Shown: positions 8,886 to 17,060 of the stretch, in pieces
Numbering within the stretch: position 1 is the first letter of the stretch
Layout: each line of letters opens with the position of its first letter
Assembly: GCA_036272595.1 (NCBI GenBank)
Contig: DATAYM010000036.1
Coordinates: 52,374-116,373, forward strand
Reading direction: 5' to 3'
Length of the DNA stretch: 64,000 bases
DNA from: Poindextera sp036272595
Lineage (GTDB): Bacteria > Pseudomonadota > Alphaproteobacteria > Caulobacterales > Caulobacteraceae
Program-made: the position numbers and the translations under genes
The notes under the pieces: model-generated
Told to the model about the DNA's origin: nothing
The model's database searches: none
What the model saw: the letters and a program-made list of their open reading frames with translations, nothing else

Positions 8886-9785
8886 ATGCCATTCCCAAAC
8901 CAACGCACCGCGCGGGGCGCGTCTGTTCTCGCCCTCGCTGCAACGGTGCTGGCCGTCGCCCTTCCCGCCCAAGCCGCGCCGGCCTGGTGGCACTTCACCT
9001 CCGGCCGCTCGGAGGTCTGGCTGATCGGCGCGCCCAACCTGGCGCCGAAGACCTTCTCCTGGGACAGCCGCGCCGTCCAGGACCGGCTGAAGGGCGCCAA
9101 CGTCCTGATCATCGAGCCGCAGGCCAAGGGCAATCCGTTCGCGCTGGCCGGCGACCTGTTCGGCGCCGCTCACGGCCTGCGCTCCGACACGCCGCTGGAG
9201 CCCAGCCTGCCGCCGCCGCTGCGCCAGCACTTCCAGGCCATCCGCACCAGCATCGGCCAGGGGCCGGGCAAATACGCCAACTGGAAGCCGTCGGCCGCCG
9301 GCGTGCTGCTGACCAACGACTTCCTCAAGTCGCAGAACCTGGAGACCGGCCAGACCATCAAGGACGTGCGCCGCATGGCGCGCGGCGCCGGCGTGCGCGA
9401 ACTGCCGTCGGGCTCCTATGAGGGCATTCCGATCATCGCCGCCGCCGAGCAGCTGAACACGGCCGGCCAGCAGGCCTGCCTCAACGCCTCGCTGCACGAT
9501 ATCGACGAGGCCCCGGCGCGCCTGCACATGGCGCAGGACTGGTCGCACGGCGTCATCCATCCCAATCCGACCGATCCGGCCGACCAGGCCTGCTTCAACG
9601 CCATGCCGCAGCTGAAGAGCCTCAACGACCGGCTGATCAGCTCGGAAGCCGACGCCGTCGTCGAGGCCTTGAAGCGCCCGGGCCGTTCGGTCGCGGTCTT
9701 CGACCTGGGCGCCACAGTCATGCCCAATGGCGTGCTGGACAAGATCCGCGCCCACGGCATCGCCGTCCCGGCGCCGACGCCCTAA
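8886..9785 (+). CDS. TraB/GumN-like secreted protein
   Basis: A 299-residue protein with an N-terminal signal peptide ending near PAQAAPAWW. It then has the WLIGAPNL and EPQAKGN segments typical of the TraB/GumN-like fold. Related proteins have been proposed to be metalloproteases with conserved Glu and His residues, but the catalytic set is not clear here. It is transcribed divergently from mutL across a 110-base gap. Its function is not known. Confidence 0.6.
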   Translation: MPFPNQRTARGASVLALAATVLAVALPAQAAPAWWHFTSGRSEVWLIGAPNLAPKTFSWDSRAVQDRLKGANVLIIEPQAKGNPFALAGDLFGAAHGLRSDTPLEPSLPPPLRQHFQAIRTSIGQGPGKYANWKPSAAGVLLTNDFLKSQNLETGQTIKDVRRMARGAGVRELPSGSYEGIPIIAAAEQLNTAGQQACLNASLHDIDEAPARLHMAQDWSHGVIHPNPTDPADQACFNAMPQLKSLNDRLISSEADAVVEALKRPGRSVAVFDLGATVMPNGVLDKIRAHGIAVPAPTP

Positions 9786-9794
9786 GGAGTCGAA

Positions 9795-9817
9795 CCTTCT
9801 CCAGCAAGGGGAGAAGG
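9795..9817. repeat. Intergenic 8-bp hairpin
   Basis: CCTTCTCC and GGAGAAGG form a perfect 8-bp stem with a 7-base loop between two convergent genes. There is no T-run, so if it terminates transcription it is not a canonical intrinsic terminator. The arm resembles the ends of the larger intergenic repeats near 51.2 and 52.7 kb. Confidence 0.5.
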
Positions 9818-9824
9818 ACCGCTT

Positions 9825-10403
9825 CTACAGCCCCGGCAGCTTGATGTGGTTGTCCTTGGTGGCGGTGCGGGCGATCACGATCGGCTTGCCGCCGGTGAGC
9901 TTCTGGATGCGCTGGGATTCCGCCGCCGCGTCGATCGGCGCCGGTGTCGTCGCGCCGGCCTCGTCGGCGGTGACCGCCGCCGTCGGCTGAGCCGCGGGCT
10001 TGCCCTTGCGCCAGAACATCACCCAGTCGGCGAAGCCCTTGTCCTTGTGCGAGATGGCGCCGAACTCGTCGTCGACCACATAGCGGATCATCGGGTCGGC
10101 CTGGTCGGCTCCGGCCTTGGTGGCCAGCAGCTTCTCGCCCTCGGAACGCTGTTCGGCGGCGCGCTGGCCGAGCAGGGCGGCGCGGGCCTGGCTTTCCGGC
10201 TGCAGTTCCTGCGGCCGCGGCTCGCCCGGCGACGGCGGCCGCAGCGAATAGTCCGGCGGCACCACCAGCGGCGCCTTGCTCACCACGCGGAACTCGTCCG
10301 GAACCACCTTGACCAGACCGAGCGCCTGACGCGTGCTCTGGCAGCCGGCGAGGGCTGTGCCCGCAACCAGCAGCGCAACCGTCGCCACGCGATGGAATCT
10401 CAT
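9825..10403 (-). CDS. DUF3035 lipoprotein, probable BAM-complex subunit BamF
   Basis: The product is an outer-membrane lipoprotein with lipobox LAGC at Cys21. The following segment VPDEFRVVSKAPLVVPPDYSLRPP resembles the BamC-like motif of DUF3035 proteins. In Caulobacter a lipoprotein with this motif, BamF, is part of the machine that folds outer-membrane barrels. Two ATGs are possible, at 10412 and 10403. An AAGGAG site lies 1 base before the first and 10 before the second, so 10403 is chosen. The rest is low-complexity and Ala/Gln-rich. It lies downstream of lspA on the same strand. Confidence 0.7.
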   Translation of the reverse strand: MRFHRVATVALLVAGTALAGCQSTRQALGLVKVVPDEFRVVSKAPLVVPPDYSLRPPSPGEPRPQELQPESQARAALLGQRAAEQRSEGEKLLATKAGADQADPMIRYVVDDEFGAISHKDKGFADWVMFWRKGKPAAQPTAAVTADEAGATTPAPIDAAAESQRIQKLTGGKPIVIARTATKDNHIKLPGL

Positions 10404-10470
10404 CAAACTCATGCTCCTTTGAGCGCCCCGGAGGTCTCGATAGCGCATTCGCGGCCCTGGCGCCAACGGG

Positions 10471-10971
10471 CTAGGACGCCGCCGACTTGGTGGTCAGCAG
10501 GCTGTCGAGCACCAGAAGGCCGACGCCGACGCTGATGGCGCTGTCGGCGAGGTTGATGACCCAAGGAAAATAAGGGCCCGTGAAGTGCAGATAGTCGAAC
10601 ACCTGGCCCCAGCGGACCCGGTCGATGATGTTGTTGCCGATCGCCCCGCCCATGATGAGACCGATCGCCGCGGCGCTCAAAGGCCGGTCCATGCGCCGCA
10701 CCCAGAGCGCCAGCGCCACGACGACGCAGGCGGCGAACCCGACCAGCAGCCAGCGGCCGATGTCGCCGTGGGCGCGCAGAAGCCCGAAGGCGACCCCGCG
10801 GTTCCAGACGCTGTTCAGCTCGAAGAAGGGGATCAGCGGCGTCGGGCCGCGGTCGATCAGGTCGAACGGCCCGATCAGCCAGGCCTTGATCGTCACGTCG
10901 AGCCCCACCACCACCGCCGCCAGCCCGTAGGCCATCCAGCCGTTGCGGTTGATCGGCGCCTTACCGGCCAT
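10471..10971 (-). CDS. lspA: Lipoprotein signal peptidase (SPase II)
   Basis: This inner-membrane aspartyl protease removes signal peptides from prolipoproteins after diacylglyceryl attachment. The 166 residues form four membrane spans. The catalytic aspartates are Asp117 in GNNIIDR and Asp143 in NLADS, with FDYLHF between them. The start overlaps the end of ileS by 11 bases, the classical ileS-lspA arrangement. A BamF-like lipoprotein gene, itself a likely substrate, follows downstream. Confidence 0.95.
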   Translation of the reverse strand: MAGKAPINRNGWMAYGLAAVVVGLDVTIKAWLIGPFDLIDRGPTPLIPFFELNSVWNRGVAFGLLRAHGDIGRWLLVGFAACVVVALALWVRRMDRPLSAAAIGLIMGGAIGNNIIDRVRWGQVFDYLHFTGPYFPWVINLADSAISVGVGLLVLDSLLTTKSAAS

Positions 10972-13921
10972 GCGCCGCGTCCCACCAGGCGACGGCGTCG
11001 GCGTCGCGCAGCGACAGATCCGGATAGCGCGGATCCGATCCCACCTCCGGCAGCACGCGCCATGAGCGGGCGCATTTGCGGCCCTCGGCCCGCTCGGGCT
11101 CGACGGCGACGCCCGCCACGTCGTCGAGACGGAAGGCGCCCGGCGGTCCGTCGCCGGCCATCAGCCTGGCCTGGCTGGTGCGGAAGACCTCGGCCGCATC
11201 CAGCCCTTCCATCGCCGCCATCAGGCCGGCGTCGGCGATCCAGACCCGCGGCGCGGCTTCCAGCGCCGCGCCGATGCGCTTCTCGCGCCGCTCGACCTCC
11301 AGCGCGCCGGTGACCACGCGGGTGACCTCCTGAACCTTGGCCCAGCGCGCCGCCTCGGCGTCGTTGCGCCAGGCGGCCGGCGTGTCGGGGATCACCCGCA
11401 AGGCGTTTGAGCCCCCGTCGGGGAAACGCGTCTCCCAGGCCTCCTCCATGGTGAAGGCGGCCAGCGGCGACAGCCAGGCGGTCAGCCGTTCGAACACCAG
11501 GTCCATCACCGTGCGGCAGGCGCGCCGGCGCAAGCTGTCGGGCCGGTCGCAATAGAGGACGTCGCGGCGGATATCGAAATAGAGCGCCGACAGGTCGTTG
11601 GAGCAGAAGTCGGCCAGCGGCCGCCAGACGTCCTGGAAGCGGTAGGTCTCGTAGGCGGCGCGCACGTCGCGATCCAGCTGCCACAGCCGGTGCAGGATGA
11701 AGCGCTCCAGCGGCGGCATGTCGGCCAGCGCGACCCGCTCGGCCTCGGCGAAGCCGTCCAGGGCGCCCAGCAGATAGCGGACGGTGTTCCTGAGCTTGCG
11801 ATAGCCGTCGATGGTGGTCTGCAGGATGGTCTTGCCGATCCGCTGGTCCTCGGCGTAGTCGACCATGGCCACCCAGAGCCGGAGGATCTCCGCGCCGCTC
11901 TCGCGGGTGACGTCCTGCGGCTCGACGCTGTTGCCGAGCGACTTGGACATCTTCTCGCCCTTCTCGTCGAGCGTGAAGCCGTGGGTCAGCACCGCCTCGT
12001 AGGGCGCGCGGCCGCGGGTGCCGCAGGCCTCCAGCAGCGACGACTGGAACCAGCCGCGATGCTGGTCGGAGCCTTCCAGGTAGAGGTCGGCCGGCCAGCG
12101 GGTGTCCGGTCTGTCCTCAAGCACGAAGGCGTGGGTCGAGCCGGAATCGAACCAGACGTCGAGGATGTCCTCGACCTTCTCGTAGCGGTCGGCGTCGTGG
12201 TTGCCGAGGAAGTCGCGCGCCGGGCGGGTGAACCAGGCGTCGGCGCCCTCGGCGGCGATCAGGTTGACGATGCGGGCCGAGACCTGCTCGTCGCGCAACG
12301 GCTCCCCGGTGGTCTTGTCGACGAACATGGCCAGCGGCGAGCCCCAGGCGCGCTGGCGGCTGACCAGCCAGTCCGGGCGGGTCTCGACCATGGACTGGAT
12401 GCGGTTCTTGCCCTGCGCCGGGTAGAAGGCGGTGGCGTCCAGCGCGCTCAGCGCCCGCTCGCGCAGGGTGGTCTCGCCGCCGGCGATGGTCTCGTCCATG
12501 CGGATGAACCATTGCGGGGTGTTGCGGAAGATCACCGGCGCCTTGGAGCGCCACGAGTGCGGATAGGAATGCTCCACCCGCCCGCGCGCCAGGAGATTGC
12601 CGGCCTCGATCAGCCTGTCGATCACCGCGTTGTTGGCCGGCCCGAACTTGCCGGCCTTCTTGCCCTCGGTCTCCAGCACCTTCAGCCCGCCGAACAGCGG
12701 CACGTGCGGGTAGTAGGCGCCGTCCTCGTCGACGGTCTCCGGGATGTCGCGATGGCCGTTGGCCAGCCAGACCGCATAGTCGTCGGCGCCGTGGCCGGGC
12801 GCGGTGTGCACGAAACCGGTTCCGACATCCTCGGTGACATGGTCGCCGGCCAGCAGCGGCACGGGAAAGCCGTAGCCGTCGTCGATGTCGGCGAGCGGGT
12901 GGGCGCAGACCATGCCGTCGGGATCGACCGCCTCGAACCGGGTCCAGGCGGCGATCTGGGCGGCGGCGCGGACCTCCTCGGCCAGGGCGTCGGCGACGAT
13001 CAGCTTGTCGCCCGGCTTGGCCCAGGGTTCGAAGGCGAGGCCGGTATTGACCGCGTCCACCACATAGACCGAGTAGGCGATGTCGGGATTGTAGGCGATG
13101 GCGCGGTTCGCCGGGATGGTCCAGGGCGTGGTGGTGTAGATCACCACCGATCCCCCGAGCGCCGCGTCGGAGCCCTCCAGCACCGGGAACTTCACCCAGA
13201 TCGTCGGGCTGACGTGATCGTGGTACTCGATCTCGGCGTCGGCCAGGGCGGTGCGCTCGACCGGGCTCCACATCACCGGCTTGGAGCCGCGATAGAGCTG
13301 GTCCGAGCCGATGAACTTGTGGAACTCGGCGACGATGGCCGCCTCGCTCCTGAAGTCCATGGTGGCGTAGCGGTGCGGCCAGTCGCCCAGCACGCCCAGG
13401 CGCTGGAACTCCTTCGACTGGGCGAGGATCCATTCGGCGGCGTATTCGCGGCAACGGGCGCGGAACTCGGCCTTGGAGACCTCGTCCTTGCGCCGGCCCT
13501 TGGCCCGGAACTCCTCCTCGATCTTCCACTCGATCGGCAGGCCGTGGCAGTCCCAGCCCGGCACGTAATCGACGTCGTAGCCCAGCAGGAAGCGCGAACG
13601 GACCACGAAGTCCTTCAGGATCTTGTTCAGCGCGTGGCCGATGTGGATGGCGCCGTTGGCGTAGGGCGGCCCGTCGTGCAGCACGTAGAGCGGCGCGCCC
13701 GCCGCCTGCCGCGCCTTGCGCAGGCTGGTGTAGAGGTCCGGGTCGGCCCAGCGGGCCAGGATCTCCGGCTCCTTCTTCGGCAGGCCCGCGCGCATGGGAA
13801 ACGGCGTCTGCGGCAGGAAGACGGTCTCGCGATAGTCGCGGCCGCCAGCCGTGTCGGCGTTGAGCGTCTCGGGCGTGGCGGTTTCGGTTCTGGCGTCGCC
13901 AGGAGAATCGGGGGGGCCCAT
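10961..13921 (-). CDS. ileS: Isoleucine-tRNA ligase
   Basis: Charges tRNA-Ile. The protein is 986 residues from the ATG at 13921, chosen because GGAG lies 6-8 bases before it. An ATG 15 bases upstream lacks such a site. The HIGH signature is in NGAIHIGHALNK and the KMSKS loop in KGEKMSKSLGN. The editing domain and anticodon-binding region are of normal length. At the C-terminus the expected four-cysteine zinc knuckle is reduced to KCARSWRVLPEVGSDP with a single Cys, so zinc binding has been lost. It forms an operon with lspA. Confidence 0.95.
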   Translation of the reverse strand: MGPPDSPGDARTETATPETLNADTAGGRDYRETVFLPQTPFPMRAGLPKKEPEILARWADPDLYTSLRKARQAAGAPLYVLHDGPPYANGAIHIGHALNKILKDFVVRSRFLLGYDVDYVPGWDCHGLPIEWKIEEEFRAKGRRKDEVSKAEFRARCREYAAEWILAQSKEFQRLGVLGDWPHRYATMDFRSEAAIVAEFHKFIGSDQLYRGSKPVMWSPVERTALADAEIEYHDHVSPTIWVKFPVLEGSDAALGGSVVIYTTTPWTIPANRAIAYNPDIAYSVYVVDAVNTGLAFEPWAKPGDKLIVADALAEEVRAAAQIAAWTRFEAVDPDGMVCAHPLADIDDGYGFPVPLLAGDHVTEDVGTGFVHTAPGHGADDYAVWLANGHRDIPETVDEDGAYYPHVPLFGGLKVLETEGKKAGKFGPANNAVIDRLIEAGNLLARGRVEHSYPHSWRSKAPVIFRNTPQWFIRMDETIAGGETTLRERALSALDATAFYPAQGKNRIQSMVETRPDWLVSRQRAWGSPLAMFVDKTTGEPLRDEQVSARIVNLIAAEGADAWFTRPARDFLGNHDADRYEKVEDILDVWFDSGSTHAFVLEDRPDTRWPADLYLEGSDQHRGWFQSSLLEACGTRGRAPYEAVLTHGFTLDEKGEKMSKSLGNSVEPQDVTRESGAEILRLWVAMVDYAEDQRIGKTILQTTIDGYRKLRNTVRYLLGALDGFAEAERVALADMPPLERFILHRLWQLDRDVRAAYETYRFQDVWRPLADFCSNDLSALYFDIRRDVLYCDRPDSLRRRACRTVMDLVFERLTAWLSPLAAFTMEEAWETRFPDGGSNALRVIPDTPAAWRNDAEAARWAKVQEVTRVVTGALEVERREKRIGAALEAAPRVWIADAGLMAAMEGLDAAEVFRTSQARLMAGDGPPGAFRLDDVAGVAVEPERAEGRKCARSWRVLPEVGSDPRYPDLSLRDADAVAWWDAAHGR

Positions 13922-14195
13922 GATCGGCTCCAGCATGGGTTCGAACAAATGCGCGGCTGACCCGGCGCGCGCCGCCTCGCCGGCGGCGTCACGCCGGGCG
14001 GTTAATTCGAATCCTAAGACGAACCCTGCTCATGCGCCGCGCTGTAACAGAGCCGGGCTTTTTGCGCGAGCCCTTCGAAGCGCCGGACGAGTCGCACGCG
14101 ATCGTGGAATTCCGCTTGCCGCCCGGACGGCCTCGCCGCAACGTCGGCCCAAGAGCGCCGCGGGCAAGCGGCGACGGCAGGTGGGAGAGAACGGC

Positions 14196-15092
14196 ATGCC
14201 GAGCATCGCGGCGCTGGACGAAAAGACCGGACGCAAATTCTATCTGGACGATCCGGACGACCTGAAGCCCGGCGAGACGCTCACCTTCATCTTGAGCCTG
14301 CACGGCGGCGGCTCGGTCGGCGCCTGGCAGCGGGCCTATTTCCCGGCCGTCGACTACAAGGACAGCTACCGGCTGGTGATCGCGACGCCGTCGGCCGCCA
14401 CCAAGGAGCCGGCGCGGCGCTGGGTCGGCGAGGCGGACGACGAGCATCTGCACAACATCGTAGGTTACGTCTTCGACAAGTATGGCGCCGAAAACATCGG
14501 GAGCTTCTGGCTGGCCGGCCACAGCCAGGGCGGCATGACCTCCAACCGGCTGCTGCGCGACGATCCCTTCTTCCAGGACCGGGTCGACGGCTGGCTCAGC
14601 CTTTCCGGCGGCCGCATGGGGCCGGCCGAACGCGCCCCGGGCTTCGGCCCGCCGCTGCCGCCGGGCCAAACGCTGAACATGCCGCGACCGGCGCCCGGCG
14701 GGCCGCCGACCTGCGACTTCTCCTTCATCTACACCACCGGCGAGCACGAGATCGTCGCCTTGCCCGAAACCTCGCCCTGGGCGGAGAAGTACGGCGCCGG
14801 GCCGCGCGAACGGCGGCCCGACATCGTCGATGTCGAACCCGGCCAGATCTACGATACCGGCCGCCAGCAATATTCCACCAAGGGCTGGGGCCTGCTGCCT
14901 CGTCCTGGAACCGCCGAGGTCTATGTCTATCCGAACGGCAGGGACGGGCGCCTGGTCGCCGACGTGGTGCGACTGGACAAGGGCCACACCGAAGGCCTGG
15001 AGCCGAAGGTCACCGAGGCGCTGATCAAGCTGATGGTCGCGGCCCCCGGCGGCAAGGCGCACAAGCTGAGCAAGGCCAGCGCAGGCGCATAG
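14196..15092 (+). CDS. Alpha/beta-hydrolase, esterase/PHB-depolymerase-like
   Basis: A 298-residue hydrolase. SLHGGGSVGAWQ supplies the oxyanion-hole motif, AGHSQGG holds the serine nucleophile, and KGHTEG near the end the likely catalytic His. The arrangement resembles polyhydroxyalkanoate depolymerase/feruloyl-esterase-type enzymes. No signal peptide is evident, so it is probably cytoplasmic. The ATG has GGGAGAGA at good spacing. It is divergent from ileS. The substrate is unknown. Confidence 0.75.
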   Translation: MPSIAALDEKTGRKFYLDDPDDLKPGETLTFILSLHGGGSVGAWQRAYFPAVDYKDSYRLVIATPSAATKEPARRWVGEADDEHLHNIVGYVFDKYGAENIGSFWLAGHSQGGMTSNRLLRDDPFFQDRVDGWLSLSGGRMGPAERAPGFGPPLPPGQTLNMPRPAPGGPPTCDFSFIYTTGEHEIVALPETSPWAEKYGAGPRERRPDIVDVEPGQIYDTGRQQYSTKGWGLLPRPGTAEVYVYPNGRDGRLVADVVRLDKGHTEGLEPKVTEALIKLMVAAPGGKAHKLSKASAGA

Positions 15093-15117
15093 GCTAATTC
15101 TCGAGCTTCCTTTTTCC

Positions 15118-15240
15118 GTCATGGCCCGACTTGTTCGGGCCACCGATGATCACCGACTCCGGTCGGTGTCTATGGGCGCCCCGCATTGGCTGCTACGCGC
15201 CTCTGCTTCGCAGTCCGCTTCGCTCCAGCGGGGGATGACA
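15118..15240 (+). repeat. Dispersed two-hairpin repeat, copy 2
   Basis: Same order of elements as copy 1: GTCATGGCCCGACTTGTTCG, a left hairpin, TGTCTATGG, then a CCCCGC...GCGGGGGATGAC right hairpin. The right loop is about 25 bases longer than in copy 1 and contains extra cttcg/gcttcg repeats. It lies between two convergent genes, where its hairpins could also limit read-through. Confidence 0.75.
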
Positions 15241-15273
15241 GTTGAGAGGGGCGGCGGCCCGGGTTGATGGGCT

Positions 15274-16044
15274 TCAGACCCCGTAGAAGTCGTAGAACAG
15301 CTCCATCGGCGCTGACGTGCGCAGCACCGGCAGCGGAAAGGCGCGCCAGGGGGCGGCGATGTCGATGGTCTCGATATTGCGCAGGAAGGCGGCGCGCAGG
15401 TCGGGCTTGATCGCCTCGCGATGGTCGAGGAACTGGCCCCAGCTCGAGGTTCCGCGCAGCCGCGCAAACTCCGGCGGCGCCCGGGAATCGCCGTAGGCCG
15501 CCGGAAAGAGCCGTCGATAGGCTGCGAGATTGTAAAGCCATGAGCCGCCCTGGACGGTGTTCGCCTCGGGCCAGGCCTGGCGGATGGCGGCGAACATCTC
15601 GGTCAGCTCGGCCAGCCGCCTCGGCCGCCTGGCCTGGTCGAGCGGGCCGACGCCGCCGGTGCTGTCGCGGTTGCCGAAGTGGATGCGCACGACGCCCGCG
15701 GCGGTCGGCGGATCGAAGCTGAAACAGCCGAACGCCGTGCGGTCGGCCGGAGGGACGTCCTCGGGGGCGGTCACGAAGAAGGCCTTGGTCCAGGCCAGCC
15801 GCCGTTCGGGCGTGTCCAGGCTCTCAAGCTCGCCGACGAAGCCGACCCATTGCGCCGGCGGCGGCCCGGCGTCGATGTCGCCGAGCCCGAAGCGCCTTTG
15901 CAGATTGGTGTAGCGGGCCAGGGCCTCGGCCAGCGGGATCGCGGCGCGGGCGGCCATGTGGCCCGCGAACCGCAGCTGCAGCGCGAAATAGTCGCCGAGC
16001 CGCTCGGCCCTGGCGCGCCGCTCCGGGTCCGGCGCGCGGTTCAG
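15274..16044 (-). CDS. Hypothetical protein, start codon uncertain
   Basis: I do not recognise a named family. The coding-like protein runs from about RAERLGDYFALQLRFAGHM to the stop after ELFYDFYGV, some 250 residues, with no membrane span or signal. It follows the TetR gene directly. The first ATG is at 15957, but the 29 residues before it already look coding. Upstream of them the only start-like codon is a CTG at 16044, overlapping the TetR stop. Either a CTG start is used or a frameshift separates the two reading frames. The pairing suggests the regulator controls this gene. Confidence 0.6.
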   Translation of the reverse strand: MNRAPDPERRARAERLGDYFALQLRFAGHMAARAAIPLAEALARYTNLQRRFGLGDIDAGPPPAQWVGFVGELESLDTPERRLAWTKAFFVTAPEDVPPADRTAFGCFSFDPPTAAGVVRIHFGNRDSTGGVGPLDQARRPRRLAELTEMFAAIRQAWPEANTVQGGSWLYNLAAYRRLFPAAYGDSRAPPEFARLRGTSSWGQFLDHREAIKPDLRAAFLRNIETIDIAAPWRAFPLPVLRTSAPMELFYDFYGV

Positions 16045-16514
16045 CGCCGCCGCCGGACGCGCACCGGAATCGGCTGCAGACGCGGGGTGAGGGCCAGCTC
16101 GGCCACGAGGTCGCGAACCAGCACGGCCAGATCGACGTCCAGGGCCGGGCGCCGGGCGCGCTTGGAGCCGGCCGGCCGGGCTTTCGCGTGGGCTTGGCGG
16201 GCGGGTGTGGAGCGCGCCATGCGGCCGATGGAGTCCACGAACGCGATCAGCGCCCGCAGCAGCGCCTGCTGGCGGCCGGCGTGGGTCGCTGCCTCGCCGC
16301 TCAGCTCGCGTTCGGCGGCGGCGAGCAGGATCGCCTGCTTGTCGGCGAAGTACTGATAGAGCGTGCCGATGCTGACCCCGGCGCGTTCGGCGACGGCGGC
16401 GGTGTTGAACCCGGCCGGCCCGTCGCGCTCCAGAACCTGGGCCGCGGCCTCGACAATGGCGTCCCAGGTGGCGCGCGAGCGGACCTGGCTGGGCCTGCGG
16501 CGTTGAAATCCCAT
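16041..16514 (-). CDS. TetR/AcrR-family transcriptional regulator (short)
   Basis: The N-terminal helix-turn-helix is clear: TWDAIVEAAAQVLERDGPAG followed by TAAVAERAGVSIGTLYQYFADKQ. The protein is only 157 residues, against about 190-220 for most TetR regulators. The ligand-binding half is therefore short and ends in a basic RVRVRRRR-like tail. The truncation could be real or could reflect a frameshift into the overlapping gene at 15274-16044. It probably represses its neighbour, but no operator was identified. Confidence 0.8.
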   Translation of the reverse strand: MGFQRRRPSQVRSRATWDAIVEAAAQVLERDGPAGFNTAAVAERAGVSIGTLYQYFADKQAILLAAAERELSGEAATHAGRQQALLRALIAFVDSIGRMARSTPARQAHAKARPAGSKRARRPALDVDLAVLVRDLVAELALTPRLQPIPVRVRRRR

Positions 16515-16764
16515 CGGCGGGCCTCCCGAAGCGAATGTTCAAGCCAGCCTAGCCGTCCAGCCCGCGGCGTCAACGGCCCGGCGCGCCCGCCGGCTTTCCC
16601 GGAACAGGATCTCGCGCCAGAGCTTGTATGGAGGCGCCGCGAACAATCGGTCGGCCGATGAGTCCGAGGCGGCGCACTGCTGCGAGACTGTCACCAACCG
16701 AGCCTAAAGCAGCCTCAAAGCGGTTGTAGGAACGCCGCCGTCGCTGAGTAAGGGAGTACCCGCC

Positions 16765-17001
16765 ATGGTCCAGGCGATTACGGTTGCGCCAAGCGCCGAT
16801 GGATGGACGGTGAAGTCCGAAGCCTTCGACAGCGAGATGTTCTTCCGCTCCGGCGCCGCCGCCGAGGCCGCCGCCTGCAGCCTCGGCGCGCGCATCGCCA
16901 AGATTGGCGCGGCGGTCGAGATCCACATCTTCCTGCGCGACGGCGCGCTTGGCGGCCGCTACGTCTGCGCGCCGCACAGCGACGACTATACGCGCGCCTG
17001 A
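16765..17001 (+). CDS. Small DUF2188-like protein
   Basis: A 78-residue soluble protein with a GWTVKSE start, an Ala-rich helix (AAAEAAACSLGARIAK) and EIHIFLRDGALGG. This resembles the strand-helix-strand DUF2188 pattern, though the match is judged by eye. GGGAG lies 8 bases before the ATG. It is convergent with the acyl-CoA dehydrogenase gene across a perfect hairpin. Its function is unknown. Confidence 0.6.
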   Translation: MVQAITVAPSADGWTVKSEAFDSEMFFRSGAAAEAAACSLGARIAKIGAAVEIHIFLRDGALGGRYVCAPHSDDYTRA

Positions 17002-17018
17002 GGGCCTCGCACCGGCCT

Positions 17019-17048
17019 CTGATCCTCCCTCCATCGGGTGAGGATCAG
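17019..17048. terminator. Hairpin between convergent genes
   Basis: CTGATCCTC and GAGGATCAG form a perfect 9-bp stem around a 12-base loop, 17 bases past one stop and 12 before the other. There is no T-run on either side, so it is a plausible transcription barrier or 3'-end stabiliser rather than a textbook intrinsic terminator. Confidence 0.55.
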
Positions 17049-17060
17049 GAGACGGCCCGC

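Noticed and set aside
7024..9024. A 666-codon open frame opposite mutL
   Set aside because: It is antisense to mutL and low in complexity, with no recognisable motif.
11690..13960. A 756-codon open frame opposite ileS
   Set aside because: It is antisense to a strongly conserved aminoacyl-tRNA synthetase and has the skewed composition of a GC-rich shadow.
15110..15260. Small protein genes inside the dispersed repeats
   Set aside because: Short frames through the repeat copies translate its hairpins. The repeat is conserved as DNA structure in both orientations, not as protein.
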